A stretch of 50,768 nucleotides of DNA from positions 1 through 50,768 of the forward strand of contig QWOO01000244.1 of NCBI GenBank assembly GCA_003669615.1, written 5' to 3'. The notes below the pieces were generated by a model that saw nothing but the letters and a program-made list of their open reading frames with translations, had not been told where the DNA came from and did no database searches. The translations under genes were made by a program, and so were the position numbers. Below are positions 9,064 through 18,986 of the stretch, piece by piece. The stretch is from Planctomycetota bacterium (lineage in GTDB: Bacteria > Planctomycetota > Planctomycetia > Planctomycetales > Planctomycetaceae). The stretch's first letter is position 1. Every line of letters starts with the position of its first letter.

Positions 9064-11055
9064 ATGAACGCAACAAGTCGAACTATGGTATTCGTTGGAG
9101 TGGCCACTGTTGCCGCTCTTGCCGCGGCAGGTGTTCGCTACGCCAATCGTCCGGTTGCCATCGAAGGTTTTTCTGACATGGGTCAGGAATTCTACGCAGA
9201 CTTCCAGGACCCGCTGAAGGCACTGGAATTGAGCGTGGTCAAATACGACGCCGAAACGAAGGAGCCTCAGACGTTCTCTGTCAGGCAGAATGACAAAGGA
9301 ATGTGGGTCATTCCATCGCATCATGACTATCCTGCGGAAGCAGCCGAGCGTCTTGCGAAAACAGCCGCGTCGCTGATTGGCGTTAAGAAGCTGGGCATTC
9401 GCAGTCGCAGCAAAGAAGACTGGGGTCGTTACGGCGTAGAAGATCCTTCTGCAGAAGTGGCCGCATCGGCCAGTGCCGAGAAGGATGACGAGACTGCCGC
9501 CCGCGGTACACGAATCACGCTGCGAGACTCCAGCAGCAATGCTCTGGTGGACCTCATTGTCGGCAAGCCCGTCGAGAATCTGGCCCAGCATTTTTTCGTT
9601 CGTCAGCCTGATAAAAATCCTGTGTTCATCACAAAACTGGATGTCGACCTGTCTGCTAAATTCGCAGACTGGATTGAGCCCGATCTTCTGAAGCTGAATC
9701 AGAACGATATCGTGAAAGTTGTGGTCGATCAGTACTCTGTCGATGAAGAACAGGGTGCAATTCTTCAGGGCGAAAAATACGATTTTGACAAGGATGCCAA
9801 GGCCGGCAAATGGGCAATGGCCGGGCTGGATCTGAATGTTGAATCTCTCAAAGAGGCTGCCGTCACGGATATCACTCGTAACCTCGATCAGCTGAAGATC
9901 GTGGGTGTTCGCCCGAAGCCAGAAGGCCTGAACGCAGACCTGACTGTTTCTAAAGACGTCGCTCAGAATCCGCTGTTGCAGAAGGTCCTTCAGACCGACA
10001 TGCAGCGTCAGGGATTCTACATCGCTCGCGGGGCCAACGATGATGTGAAGCTTGTTTCCAACGAAGGCGAACTGATTGCCGGCACTAACAATGGTGTGAA
10101 GTACACGCTTTACTTCGGCGAAATTGCTCGCGGCACCGCGAAGGATATTGAGACTGGCTTGAACGATCCGAAAGCAGATGCTGAAAATAAAGACGGCGAA
10201 AAAGCAGCGGACGAAGCCAAAGCGGAAGAGAAACCAGCGGATAAGCCGGCAGGTCCGGATGAAGGGCCTCGCCGCTACCTGCTGGTAAAGGTAGAGTTCG
10301 ACGAATCTCTGCTGGGCGAAAAGCCGGCAGCACCGGTCGCTCCGGAAAAGCCCGCCGTTCTGAATGATGGAACGGAACCCGCGCCACCGGAATCCAAACC
10401 TGCGGATGAGCCGAAAGCCGAAGCTGACGCGACTCCGAAAGAAGAGGCCCCGACTTCTCCTGAACCCGCAAAAGAGGCTTCTGTCGAAGAAGCTTCGGAT
10501 GCGCCGGCAAAAGAACAATCTCCAGATCCAGGCTCCTGCGATGAACCAGCGGCCGCAGAACCTGCAGTGACGGAACCAACGGAAACAGCCGCTGCGCCGC
10601 AGTCAACGGAACCGGCTGCTCCTGCAGCGGAAACACCAGCAACGACGGAGACTCCAGCCCCTGAAAACCCTGCGCCTGCCGCAGAAGCTCCTGCCACACC
10701 AGCGGCTCCGGGCGATGACGCGGCTCCTGCTGCTCAGCCTCCTGTAGACCCAAAAGTGGAAGCTCAGAAACAATACGAGCAGGCATTAGGCGAGTTCGAA
10801 GCAGCCAAGGCGGGCTTCGAAGGCGCTGTGAAGTCGTGGGAAGGTCGATCGGCCGCGGGTAAGAAGAAAGCCGAAGAGCTGGAAAGCCGATTCGGCTCAT
10901 GGTACTACGTGATCTCCGCCGAGAGCTTTGAAAAGTTTAAGCTGTCGCGAGATGCCGTCGTAGGGCCGAAGGACGAACCAAAGCCAGCGGATGGTCCAGC
11001 CATCCCGGGCGCTGGCTCCATTCCAAACTTCGATCTGCCGGGTCTTGGAAACTAA
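9064..11055 (+). CDS. DUF4340 domain protein with long Pro/Ala/Glu-rich linker
   Basis: A 663-residue envelope protein. One N-terminal hydrophobic segment (VFVGVATVAALAAAGVRYA) anchors it. The next 330 or so residues match the DUF4340 pattern, including VGKPVENLAQHFFVRQPDK. From about residue 370 to 570 the sequence is low-complexity Pro/Ala/Glu/Lys. A short ordered C-terminal part follows, containing FGSWYYVISAESFEKFKLSRD. DUF4340 proteins commonly lie beside GldG-like ABC components, and this one is the third gene of that cluster. The low-complexity part produces long but spurious antisense frames. Molecular function unknown. Confidence 0.8.
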   Translation: MNATSRTMVFVGVATVAALAAAGVRYANRPVAIEGFSDMGQEFYADFQDPLKALELSVVKYDAETKEPQTFSVRQNDKGMWVIPSHHDYPAEAAERLAKTAASLIGVKKLGIRSRSKEDWGRYGVEDPSAEVAASASAEKDDETAARGTRITLRDSSSNALVDLIVGKPVENLAQHFFVRQPDKNPVFITKLDVDLSAKFADWIEPDLLKLNQNDIVKVVVDQYSVDEEQGAILQGEKYDFDKDAKAGKWAMAGLDLNVESLKEAAVTDITRNLDQLKIVGVRPKPEGLNADLTVSKDVAQNPLLQKVLQTDMQRQGFYIARGANDDVKLVSNEGELIAGTNNGVKYTLYFGEIARGTAKDIETGLNDPKADAENKDGEKAADEAKAEEKPADKPAGPDEGPRRYLLVKVEFDESLLGEKPAAPVAPEKPAVLNDGTEPAPPESKPADEPKAEADATPKEEAPTSPEPAKEASVEEASDAPAKEQSPDPGSCDEPAAAEPAVTEPTETAAAPQSTEPAAPAAETPATTETPAPENPAPAAEAPATPAAPGDDAAPAAQPPVDPKVEAQKQYEQALGEFEAAKAGFEGAVKSWEGRSAAGKKKAEELESRFGSWYYVISAESFEKFKLSRDAVVGPKDEPKPADGPAIPGAGSIPNFDLPGLGN

Positions 11056-11236
11056 CCAAACCCGCTGTGACGGATTTATCAACTCGCTTCAGAGACAACT
11101 CTGGCTCTGCGGCATCTGCCCACAACAGGGACCCTGAGCGGGTTTTCAATTTGTACGGCCACAGCTATCTCGGGAATTCGTGGCGAGAAAGGCCGGGGCC
11201 GAATCTCACGAATCGATCGTCGGCTCCTGGGTGCAC

Positions 11237-12415
11237 TCAATACGGCGGAAGCAGTCGGCGAAAGCCGTGGAGGAGAACGATCGGAAGAAATACGAAGACG
11301 TTTCGTATCAGGCGATAGCAATACGAATCAAACTCAAGCAGCCTCGCTGGCCACTGCTCAGGGATTTCAAGAAGTTGTCCGAGCATCTCAAAAATCGCTT
11401 GTGGCTCGGTCAACGTTTCCTTCCATACTGACGGAATCGCCTGCGCGCCAACAGCTGCTCCCACAATGCCGCCCACGATTGCGGCAGTTGTATCTGCATC
11501 ACCGCCACATTCGATCACGCAACGCACCGATTGTTCAAGATCATCCGTGAAAGACAACCACGCATGAAGACACACGGGAACAGTGTGATACATGTATCCC
11601 GTGACTCCTTTGGCCAGTCCAAGTGAGATGGCAAAATCCTGCGTCGACTGACCGGATTCAACGGACTCAACACACTGCGACATCAGTGACAACAATTCCC
11701 CAGCGTCCGATGGCAGATGTTCCGCAGCAAGTTTCAGAAACCTGCGCCCTGTGATCTCGCGGTCTCTTGCGGCAAGATGCGCGGCAAGAGCCACGACGAA
11801 GGCGCCGTATTCGGCCTTTGGGTCGGAGTGAGTCATTCGAGTCGAACATCGCACGAAGGACTTAAGGTCATCGATTTCGTCGAGAACCGTACCTAGAATC
11901 GGAGCTCTCATGGCCGGGCCGTTGCCCGCAGAAAACACTCCGCTCGTTGCCGGCGACCATCCCAACCACAGCTTGAGAATCGATCGAAGTGTGGCGAATC
12001 CGATCCCAGCCGGAATCGAAGCCAGCCACCACCTCAACTGTCGCGACAAGGATGCTTCGAACCACTCGAGTTCAAAGTGGTGACGAGAGTCGTCACTTCG
12101 GTGGAGCCAGGGTTTCGTCGCCCGAAATCCCTCCCATCGCTCCGACTTTGCCACAGCGGACATTTCGGCACCATCGTCCGGCGAATCGGGCCTGCGCCTG
12201 GCTCGGAGCAACCCGGCCGCCGTCAAACGAGCATGATCGGTGTCATCAGAAACCATTCCGCGTCCGAACCAGAAACGATAACGGTCGGGTGGCCCCAGCA
12301 TTCGCTTCGCACGCTGCGGCGACAGCCCTTCGTATGGCAACCCCAACGCGTCGCCAATAGCCGTGCCAAGAAGGCTTCCGTTGATGCGATCCGCTCGCAA
12401 GCACCAGTCATCCAT
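11237..12415 (-). CDS. ADP-ribosylglycohydrolase family protein
   Basis: This family removes ADP-ribose from modified proteins or small molecules using two Mg2+ ions. The sequence shows the N-terminal GSLLGTAIGDALGLPYEG, the metal-binding SDDTDH, SAGNGPAMRAPILG, MTHSDPKAEYGA and the C-terminal metal motif GGDADTTAAIVGGIVGA. At 392 residues it is a little longer than common DraG-like members. ATG 12415 is chosen; a GTG nine bases upstream is also possible. It stands alone, with its 3' end facing the DUF4340 gene. The substrate is not evident. Confidence 0.88.
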   Translation of the reverse strand: MDDWCLRADRINGSLLGTAIGDALGLPYEGLSPQRAKRMLGPPDRYRFWFGRGMVSDDTDHARLTAAGLLRARRRPDSPDDGAEMSAVAKSERWEGFRATKPWLHRSDDSRHHFELEWFEASLSRQLRWWLASIPAGIGFATLRSILKLWLGWSPATSGVFSAGNGPAMRAPILGTVLDEIDDLKSFVRCSTRMTHSDPKAEYGAFVVALAAHLAARDREITGRRFLKLAAEHLPSDAGELLSLMSQCVESVESGQSTQDFAISLGLAKGVTGYMYHTVPVCLHAWLSFTDDLEQSVRCVIECGGDADTTAAIVGGIVGAAVGAQAIPSVWKETLTEPQAIFEMLGQLLEIPEQWPARLLEFDSYCYRLIRNVFVFLPIVLLHGFRRLLPPY

Positions 12416-12843
12416 CAGACCCACCCCGGATAAGAGTCATGCTCTGTCAGTGCCATACACTTTGCGAGTTTGGTGATACCAAAACCCGATGCTATTGTCT
12501 TTTTCTTTCTGCCGTTCGCCTCGACGGAGTAGCTCTCCATTCCGGCTAAGCACTTGCATCAAGCTCGGCGACAGAATTGAGACCACTCAATCACGAAACA
12601 TGATGTGAACAAAAAAACACATTCATAGTGTGTGGTGATAATGACTCAGGCACCAGTGCCCATTAAAGAAACAGGCACTGGCGGTGGGTCAGTTGAGCAA
12701 TTGAGAAGTTTGGGTCCTTGATGAATGCATTCTGGGATTTTGCCGAAAGCCGTCTATAACGCAGTTGATATGGAACCGCGGTGACGGATCTGAACCTATC
12801 AAATTTGCTTCTTCATTGATGTAACTTCAGCCGGAGCGATCAG
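12416..12843. other. Intergenic region without recognised gene
   Basis: A 428-base divergent region. The only structure noticed is CAGTGCC near 12655 pairing with GGCACTG about 13 bases later, followed by no T-run. No open reading frame of credible quality was found. It should contain promoters for both flanking genes. Confidence 0.4.
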
Positions 12844-13377
12844 ATGATCTCATCAGGAAGTAGTGGTCGATTTCCCAAATGGCATCGCACGTTGCTGAAA
12901 GCGGCCGCCGTTTATAACCTCGTTTGGGGGGCAGTGGCGATCGCGTTTCCTATGCTGCTCTTCAAACTGGTAGGTATGGATCCGCTGCCCAACTATCCTG
13001 AGCTGTGGCAGTGCATCGGAATGATTGTGGGCGTTTATGGTATTGGCTACTGGATTGCCGCCAGCGACCCGGTCCGTCATTGGCCGATCGTGCTTGTGGG
13101 CCTTCTGGGAAAGATCTTTGGGCCGATTGGATTCGTTCAAGCGGTACTTGCAGACCGATTCCCGCTCGCGATGGGACTTACGATTCTCACCAACGACCTG
13201 ATCTGGTGGGTTCCATTTTCCCTTATTTTGCTGAACGCCAAACACCAGGAATTCGCTGACGCAACCGGCGTGGAAGAGTCGCCAGGGCTTCCACCGAACG
13301 CCCTGTTGCGTCGCGACAGTGCTCAGCGAAGCAAGATTGTGTACTCCTCACTGCAGGGCGCTGTTTCCGATAAATAA
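12844..13377 (+). CDS. Small integral membrane protein, unknown function
   Basis: A 177-residue protein with four predicted membrane helices: AVYNLVWGAVAIAFPMLLF, CIGMIVGVYGIGYWIAA, WPIVLVGLLGKIFGPIGFV and ILTNDLIWWVPFSLILL. A short soluble tail follows. A CGGAG-like ribosome binding sequence precedes ATG 12844. I recognise no named family with confidence. It is monocistronic and convergent with the DUF1549/DUF1553 gene. Confidence 0.6.
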   Translation: MISSGSSGRFPKWHRTLLKAAAVYNLVWGAVAIAFPMLLFKLVGMDPLPNYPELWQCIGMIVGVYGIGYWIAASDPVRHWPIVLVGLLGKIFGPIGFVQAVLADRFPLAMGLTILTNDLIWWVPFSLILLNAKHQEFADATGVEESPGLPPNALLRRDSAQRSKIVYSSLQGAVSDK

Positions 13378-13603
13378 ACGGCCACAGCATTCAGATGACG
13401 GGGACCAGTTTTCCGAACAGCAGCATTGCGGTTCTTAAACTCGAACAGCGCGCTTTCAGAGTTTCTGGCATCTGATTTGGAAGCCCTAACACAACCGGAA
13501 CGGGATTCGTGAGAGTTCATGAACCCCGTCCGAATTGTCACGAATCCGGCGTGAGCAAAAGTTCTAACAGGCAGTCTTAGCAGCATCAGTGCAACGGCCG
13601 ACA

Positions 13604-13684
13604 TCAGTCAAGATACAGAAATTCGTTCAGATTGAGCATCACCAGGAAGAAGTACTTTCTTGCCTTTTCAGGCGACAGTCCATC
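13604..13684 (-). pseudogene. Conserved C-terminal tail of the DUF1553 gene beyond an amber codon
   Basis: Directly after the TAG at 13685-13687 the same frame stays open for 26 codons to a TGA at 13604-13606. It encodes a tail ending MLNLNEFLYLD, which from memory matches the usual C-terminus of DUF1553 proteins (patterns such as LNLNEFxYxD). The tail is therefore part of the ancestral gene, and the amber codon is secondary, by a CAG-to-TAG type change or a sequencing error. Confidence 0.75.
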
Positions 13685-16114
13685 CTACTTTTCCAATGCT
13701 TCGATTAGTTGCTGTCCACGAATGACATCTGCCTCCGTAGCCGGCCGCTGAGTCACTCGCTGAAGTGCCAGACGGATTTGACCTTCGACAGAGTCCGGAT
13801 AAGCAGCTGCCGCCATCGCCGAGAACAATTCGGCCTGCTCAAGAATGAACTGGCTGTTTAACAAACTCAGTGCCTGAGTTGGCTGAGTGGTTACAAATCG
13901 AACCGGGCAGGTCTGATCAGTATCGGCCATGTCAAAGCTCTCCAGCAGCGGATCCAGCAGCGATCGCTTCACGTGAATGTAGATGCTTCGACGGGCCGCG
14001 TCTTCGGCAGAGGAGTCTCCCCAGCCGGCGCCAGGTTGAGACTGTCCGGCTTTGACTTCATCGGGGATCTTCGTGTAGACGGACGGACCATACATGCGTT
14101 CGGCATGGAGCGTCCCATTGGCCCACAGAATGGAGTCGCGAACTTCTTCGGCCGAAAGACGACGCATATCATATCGCCAGAAACTGTCGTTCGTCGCATC
14201 TTTTGCCAGTGCGTCGTCGCGACCTTCAGAACTCATTTGATAGGCGGCAGAATTCATCATCAGTCGATGCATCGACTTCATTGACCAGCCATCTTCCACA
14301 AACCTGGCCGCGAGCCAGTCCAGCAGTTCGGGGTGCGTCGGTTTGCTGCCCTGAAACCCAAAGTCACTTGTGGTGCGTACAATTCCGCGTCCAAAATGAA
14401 ACTGCCACATGCGATTGACCATCACGCGGGATGTCAGTGGGTTTTCGGGACTGGTGATCCATCGAGCCAGCGCGGAACGACGGCCGCTGGAAGAACCTGC
14501 TGGCGGCGACAGAATTTCCGCCGACGGTGGAGACAGCACCGATGGAAACGCTGGCTGAACTTCGTCTCCAGGCGACCCGGGATTTCCTCGAAGAAGAATG
14601 TGAGTGGGCTTCATTCCCGGCACATCCTCTTTGACACAAAGAGCCTTTGCCATTCCAGACGGAGGATTATCTCGCAGCTGATTTCGTCGATCCGTCAGGC
14701 CACGATAGTGATTGACCTCGTTCTCATTCAGCAGGCCCCCCTTGCGTTTCTCGATCAGACGAACACGATTCACTTCAAACTGAAACTCGTCGTTCTCGAC
14801 GCCGGAAAAATCGCCCTTCACCTTCTCTTCAAGATTCTGCAATTCGCGTTCAATGTGCTTCAGCTCACGCTCGTGCTGCGCCATTGCAGCGCTGTGCAAA
14901 ACACCTTCCTCGGGTCTCGCAATTTCTGTGACTGAGTTTTCCAGCACAGACTCGCCCGACCTTACACCGTATCTTCGCACTCCGCGAAAAAACGCAATCA
15001 TGCGGTAGTAATCAGCCTGAGGAATCGGATCGATTTTATGATCATGGCAGCGGGCACAGTTGATGGAAAGCCCCAGCAGCGATTGACCCGTCGTGGTCAC
15101 AATATCATCCAGATCATCGTAGTAAGCCAGCTCCGGATCGGCCGGCTCATCATCCCATCGGCCCAGTCGGTAAAATCCTGTGGCCACTATGGAGTCCGGG
15201 GCAGCATCAGGAAGTTCATCGCCGGCCAGCTGTTCCGTAACAAACTGGTTGTACGGCTTGTCGCTGTTGAACGACTGAATGACGTAATCACGATAACGCC
15301 ACACGAATGGCTTGACCCCATCCCGTTCATAGCTGTTGGTTTCTGCATAACGCACCAGATCCAGCCAGTGACGTCCCCACTGCTCGCCATAATGAGGTGA
15401 CTCAAGCAGATCGTCGACCAGTTTGGACCACGCCGCGGGCGAAGGATCCGCAGCGAATGCCTCCACCACTTCCGGGGCAGGTGGCAATCCCGTCAGATCG
15501 TAATAAGCGCGACGCACCAGTGATCGTGGATCAGCCACTGGATTGGGGGTCAGGGCTTTTTCCTGAAGCTGTGCCAGAATGAAAGCATCAATCTCAGTCT
15601 TGACCCAGTCCGAATTCAGCTCAGGGACCTGAGGCTTTCGAACAGGCTGAAATGACCAGTGCTTCTTTGTTTCCTCATTAACTGCTGGAGCTTCCCGAGG
15701 GACCTCGAAGTGCAATGGCTTGCCATCCTTTGACCAGGCAAGCCCATCGGTCACCCATTTCGTGAGCGTCTCAATTTGCTTCGGCGACATCTGGCCGGTC
15801 GGCGGCATTTCATACCCGTCGTAATTCACAGCCTTCAGCAGCGGGCTTTCCGACACGTTGCTCAGATCCACGGCCGGTCCGGATTCTCCACCTTTCAAAA
15901 TCCCTTCGCGACTGGTCAGATCGAGTCCGCCTTTGGGCTTTGCACCCGCATGGCATTTGAGACAGTTGGCTTCCAGAATTGGAACAACGTCCTGCTCAAA
16001 GAGTTCGATCTGGTCGACAGCGAACGAAGCAACCTCATCGGCCGCTGTTGCCGCACTGCTGAAACACCAGGCAGCAGGTAAGATCAGGCCCAGAAGGCAT
16101 AAGCGAATCAGCAT
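13685..16114 (-). CDS. Planctomycete cytochrome-type DUF1549/DUF1553 protein, ends at premature amber
   Basis: A large exported protein typical of planctomycetes, 809 residues as read. A signal peptide (LIRLCLLGLILPAAWCFSSA) is followed by a haem-binding CLKCH motif at about residues 51-55, then a DUF1549 domain containing INCARCHDHKIDPI, and a C-terminal DUF1553 domain with FGRGIVRTTSDFG and TSRVMVNRMWQFHFGRGI. Such proteins are often found beside sulfatases or DUF1501 proteins, but here the gene is alone. The biochemical role is unsettled. The frame ends at TAG 13685-13687, 26 codons before the expected family C-terminus. Confidence 0.9.
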   Translation of the reverse strand: MLIRLCLLGLILPAAWCFSSAATAADEVASFAVDQIELFEQDVVPILEANCLKCHAGAKPKGGLDLTSREGILKGGESGPAVDLSNVSESPLLKAVNYDGYEMPPTGQMSPKQIETLTKWVTDGLAWSKDGKPLHFEVPREAPAVNEETKKHWSFQPVRKPQVPELNSDWVKTEIDAFILAQLQEKALTPNPVADPRSLVRRAYYDLTGLPPAPEVVEAFAADPSPAAWSKLVDDLLESPHYGEQWGRHWLDLVRYAETNSYERDGVKPFVWRYRDYVIQSFNSDKPYNQFVTEQLAGDELPDAAPDSIVATGFYRLGRWDDEPADPELAYYDDLDDIVTTTGQSLLGLSINCARCHDHKIDPIPQADYYRMIAFFRGVRRYGVRSGESVLENSVTEIARPEEGVLHSAAMAQHERELKHIERELQNLEEKVKGDFSGVENDEFQFEVNRVRLIEKRKGGLLNENEVNHYRGLTDRRNQLRDNPPSGMAKALCVKEDVPGMKPTHILLRGNPGSPGDEVQPAFPSVLSPPSAEILSPPAGSSSGRRSALARWITSPENPLTSRVMVNRMWQFHFGRGIVRTTSDFGFQGSKPTHPELLDWLAARFVEDGWSMKSMHRLMMNSAAYQMSSEGRDDALAKDATNDSFWRYDMRRLSAEEVRDSILWANGTLHAERMYGPSVYTKIPDEVKAGQSQPGAGWGDSSAEDAARRSIYIHVKRSLLDPLLESFDMADTDQTCPVRFVTTQPTQALSLLNSQFILEQAELFSAMAAAAYPDSVEGQIRLALQRVTQRPATEADVIRGQQLIEALEK

Positions 16115-16340
16115 GAGAGGCTCAGAATCAGTGGGTGGGGAAACAGGAACGTCCGATGCTGACGGTCAGGCCATCAGATCAGACCGTTTGAATTTGTCCG
16201 GCCAACTGACAGGCTACTTCTCACGCGCAGTGGTGTCAACGTGGTGGAACGTTGGCTGAAGGATTGCTATCGACTTCCAGTCGCTGGCAACTCAAAGGAT
16301 TGGCAACGCGGCGTAGAGAGAAGAAACGGAAAGAGCCGCC

Positions 16341-17096
16341 TTATTCGACAGCCAGCCGCTCAAATCCGGAAACCCCACCATTTCGAGCGAGATACGAGAG
16401 GATTCTGGTGAGCAGTCGTGCATTTTCGTCATAGTTGCCACATCGATGGCAGATGCGGAGGCAGGCCCCGGCGGCCAGACTCTCGCGCCATCCATCCGGC
16501 AGACAACAGGCCGCCGTCTGACCACGAACTACGATCAGCGGTCGGATGATGTTTGAACCCATCCGCTCGACCCAGTTCACAGGACACTCGCGAGGCCGAA
16601 AGACATCTTTCAGACAACCGAGCACGGTGTCGTTGGGAACCAGAAGTTTCAAATGCCGCTGATCAACTCGGTACAGGACTTCAGTGAGCCCCATCCTCAC
16701 GGTGCGTTCGGCATGGTTGTAAGTATGCAGCCCCTGCTCTCCCGGCACGATCACCAGAAACCGAGCACCCAGCTCCACGGCGATGTCGGCAGCTCGATGC
16801 ACATCGTCAATTGCACGGTTGTACGACATGCCAAGGGAACCTGTAAATCCCCCGGCAAAACCCAGACAACTGATGGAGATCCCTGAATCACCCAGAACAT
16901 CATGCAGAACATGTTCGCCAAGTCGCAATACCTGCTGCCGGCGCACAGAGACGTAGCGAACTCCACGGCAGCGAAGTTGTTCGGCTTCGGCGATCAAGGC
17001 CTCGACCGAGCACGATTTCAGAGGCATCGACACTGCAATGCGCGCGACAACAGATGGCTTTGTCCACTGGTCTTCTTGTTCAAGAAATACATCCAT
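16341..17096 (-). CDS. TIM-barrel protein, sugar phosphate isomerase/epimerase-like
   Basis: A 251-residue protein that resembles the xylose isomerase-like TIM-barrel superfamily. Support comes from ADIAVELGARFLVIVPG followed by GLHTYNHAERTVRMGL, similar to the GHTRNHAR segment of related planctomycete proteins, and from the repeated beta/alpha pattern. The metal-binding acidic residues usually seen in the second half are not obvious, and the C-terminal third is cysteine-rich and atypical. It may be a divergent or non-catalytic member. It lies upstream of the DUF1549/DUF1553 gene on the same strand. Confidence 0.5.
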   Translation of the reverse strand: MDVFLEQEDQWTKPSVVARIAVSMPLKSCSVEALIAEAEQLRCRGVRYVSVRRQQVLRLGEHVLHDVLGDSGISISCLGFAGGFTGSLGMSYNRAIDDVHRAADIAVELGARFLVIVPGEQGLHTYNHAERTVRMGLTEVLYRVDQRHLKLLVPNDTVLGCLKDVFRPRECPVNWVERMGSNIIRPLIVVRGQTAACCLPDGWRESLAAGACLRICHRCGNYDENARLLTRILSYLARNGGVSGFERLAVE

Positions 17097-17500
17097 GTAG
17101 ACGCTGCAAAGCCAGTGAGAAAAAGATCACACGCCATGAACACCTGCCTGACGCATACGTCAGACGATCAGCAATTTTCTGTCGAGCATTGCAGACCCGC
17201 GAACTTCGACCGGTCCACAATGAGCAGGTGATTGCTGTTACGTCTGCACTGAACGACGTCTCAATGCCACGCGCGAGAGATACTGTGCTGAAATCACGTC
17301 TGCTTGTAAACGCTGAACGCCATCCTTTTTGATGACACCGGAAACTCACAAAACTGCAGCGGGTAACAACTCATAAACAGCTTGACGCAGATGCGAATCG
17401 GTTGTACTGCATAGACTCAAGTCGCACGCCTGCCAATGATCGGATAATCCCGTCGCGCAGCTTCGATCATGCTTTCATTCTCTCGCACGGCATGCTGACT
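17097..17500. other. Intergenic region without recognised gene
   Basis: A 404-base spacer between the glycosyltransferase stop and the TIM-barrel start, both on the - strand. A short palindrome, CTGACGCATACGTCAG, occurs near 17149. No coding pattern was seen; it probably holds the promoter of the TIM-barrel gene. Confidence 0.4.
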
Positions 17501-18703
17501 TCAGCAGTTTCTGTGCGGTAAAGCCGACAGGACAGCAGTCTCCAGAATGTTCTCCAGCCTGCGCGCCGCAGCATGGATCGACCACTCTGATTCCACGACC
17601 GCAAGCGCAGTCACTGCCCTGCCCTTCGCTTCCGCCGAATGATTCAGGACGTTCTCAATCCCAACCTCCAACGCTCGGCTGTCTCCAACATCCACAAGTT
17701 CTCCCAGTCGCCCGTTGTCCAGTATCTCGGCTGGTCCGGAATGACAATTGGCCGAGACGACCGGTGCTCCACAGGCCATCGCTTCCAGCAGTACATTCGG
17801 CATGCCCTCCATCAACGAAGGAAGTACGAAGACATCCGCAGACTTGTACCAGGCAGCCGCATTTGTCTGAAAACCAGGCATACGGACGACATCAGACAGG
17901 TTCAGCTGACGAACTTGCTGCTCCAGCAGATTTCGATGTGCGCCTTCGCCAAGAAGTGCGACTCGAAAGTCGATCGTCGGATAACGGTCACACAACTGGC
18001 GCACGGCCGTTACCAGCAGATGAAATCCTTTTTCCTGATTCAGCCGTCCGGCGGAGACAATCCGACAGACGCTCGAAGACCCGCGACCGCCAGGTGAATT
18101 CCACCACGTATCGTTCACCGGAATTGTGGCCTGCTCCCGAATCAACTCTGCGTCTACACCATTGCGATGCGTCTGGATCTTTTCATCGCGAATCCCATAG
18201 AACCTCTTCGCCGATTCACGAGCTCCATCCGAGACTGCAAGTACCTGAGTGGACGCGTTGTAAAGCCGATGCAGCATGCGACGCTTAAACCACTGAAAAC
18301 GACCTGCCACAGGAGCGAATCCGATTTCAGGGTCAGTGACAATCGTGGAAATATTCGGAACGCCAATACGCTGAGCCCCCGCGGCCGAAATCAGCGTCAT
18401 CAGGAATGTCCGGTCGTAGCTGACATCAGCTCGAACTTCCTGAAGAAACCTGGCGTAGTCGCGGACGCGACGGGAATGCATCAGCCCGGGCAGATAAATT
18501 CGTGAGGGAGTGACGCGTTCTTCGAATGAAGCGATGTGCACATCGGCAGGAACCATGTTCAACAGCGGACCGGAGCGATACACAAGATAAAGAAACGGTT
18601 CAAACCTGGACCGGTCCAGATGGCGCAGCAACAGTATGATTTGCCGCTCTGAACCTCCACCATGCATAGCCCCAATGGTAAAGACAACTCGAATTCGAGA
18701 CAT
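17501..18703 (-). CDS. Family 4 glycosyltransferase
   Basis: A GT-B fold retaining glycosyltransferase of 400 residues from ATG 18703. The N-terminal RIRVVFTIGAMHGGGSERQ is the glycine-rich acceptor-side loop. The C-terminal half has VSAGRLNQEKGFHLLVTA and the EX7E-type motif MEGMPNVLLEAMACGAPVV, which binds the nucleotide sugar. Such enzymes build lipopolysaccharide, exopolysaccharide or other glycoconjugates. No other glycan genes are adjacent, so the acceptor is unknown. The frame extends upstream to 18826 but that part has no family similarity. Confidence 0.88.
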   Translation of the reverse strand: MSRIRVVFTIGAMHGGGSERQIILLLRHLDRSRFEPFLYLVYRSGPLLNMVPADVHIASFEERVTPSRIYLPGLMHSRRVRDYARFLQEVRADVSYDRTFLMTLISAAGAQRIGVPNISTIVTDPEIGFAPVAGRFQWFKRRMLHRLYNASTQVLAVSDGARESAKRFYGIRDEKIQTHRNGVDAELIREQATIPVNDTWWNSPGGRGSSSVCRIVSAGRLNQEKGFHLLVTAVRQLCDRYPTIDFRVALLGEGAHRNLLEQQVRQLNLSDVVRMPGFQTNAAAWYKSADVFVLPSLMEGMPNVLLEAMACGAPVVSANCHSGPAEILDNGRLGELVDVGDSRALEVGIENVLNHSAEAKGRAVTALAVVESEWSIHAAARRLENILETAVLSALPHRNC

Positions 18704-18986
18704 GTCAGTTGGACCAAAAACAGAATTGCAGAATCGAACAGAGAACTCGCACAATGGTGTGCAGTGAATCAGATCGGCAGAGTGTAGGGCGATGCCATGC
18801 TGGAGTCTCCTGATGAGCCCCTTCAATCCTTTTCCGACATCTGCGCGTCTGGTCAGCGATTTCCAGGCAGGGTGACATTGTGGAACGAACCAACTATTCC
18901 GATGCGTGACATTGTCAAACCCGCAGGAGAATCATACCTTCGTCGCCCCATCCCACACACTGCATCATGCGATACGAGACCATTCA

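Noticed and set aside
8929-10518. 529-codon - strand frame opposite the DUF4340 gene
   Set aside because: It is an Arg/Phe-rich shadow of the DUF4340 frame, which has a signal anchor, family segments and operon context.
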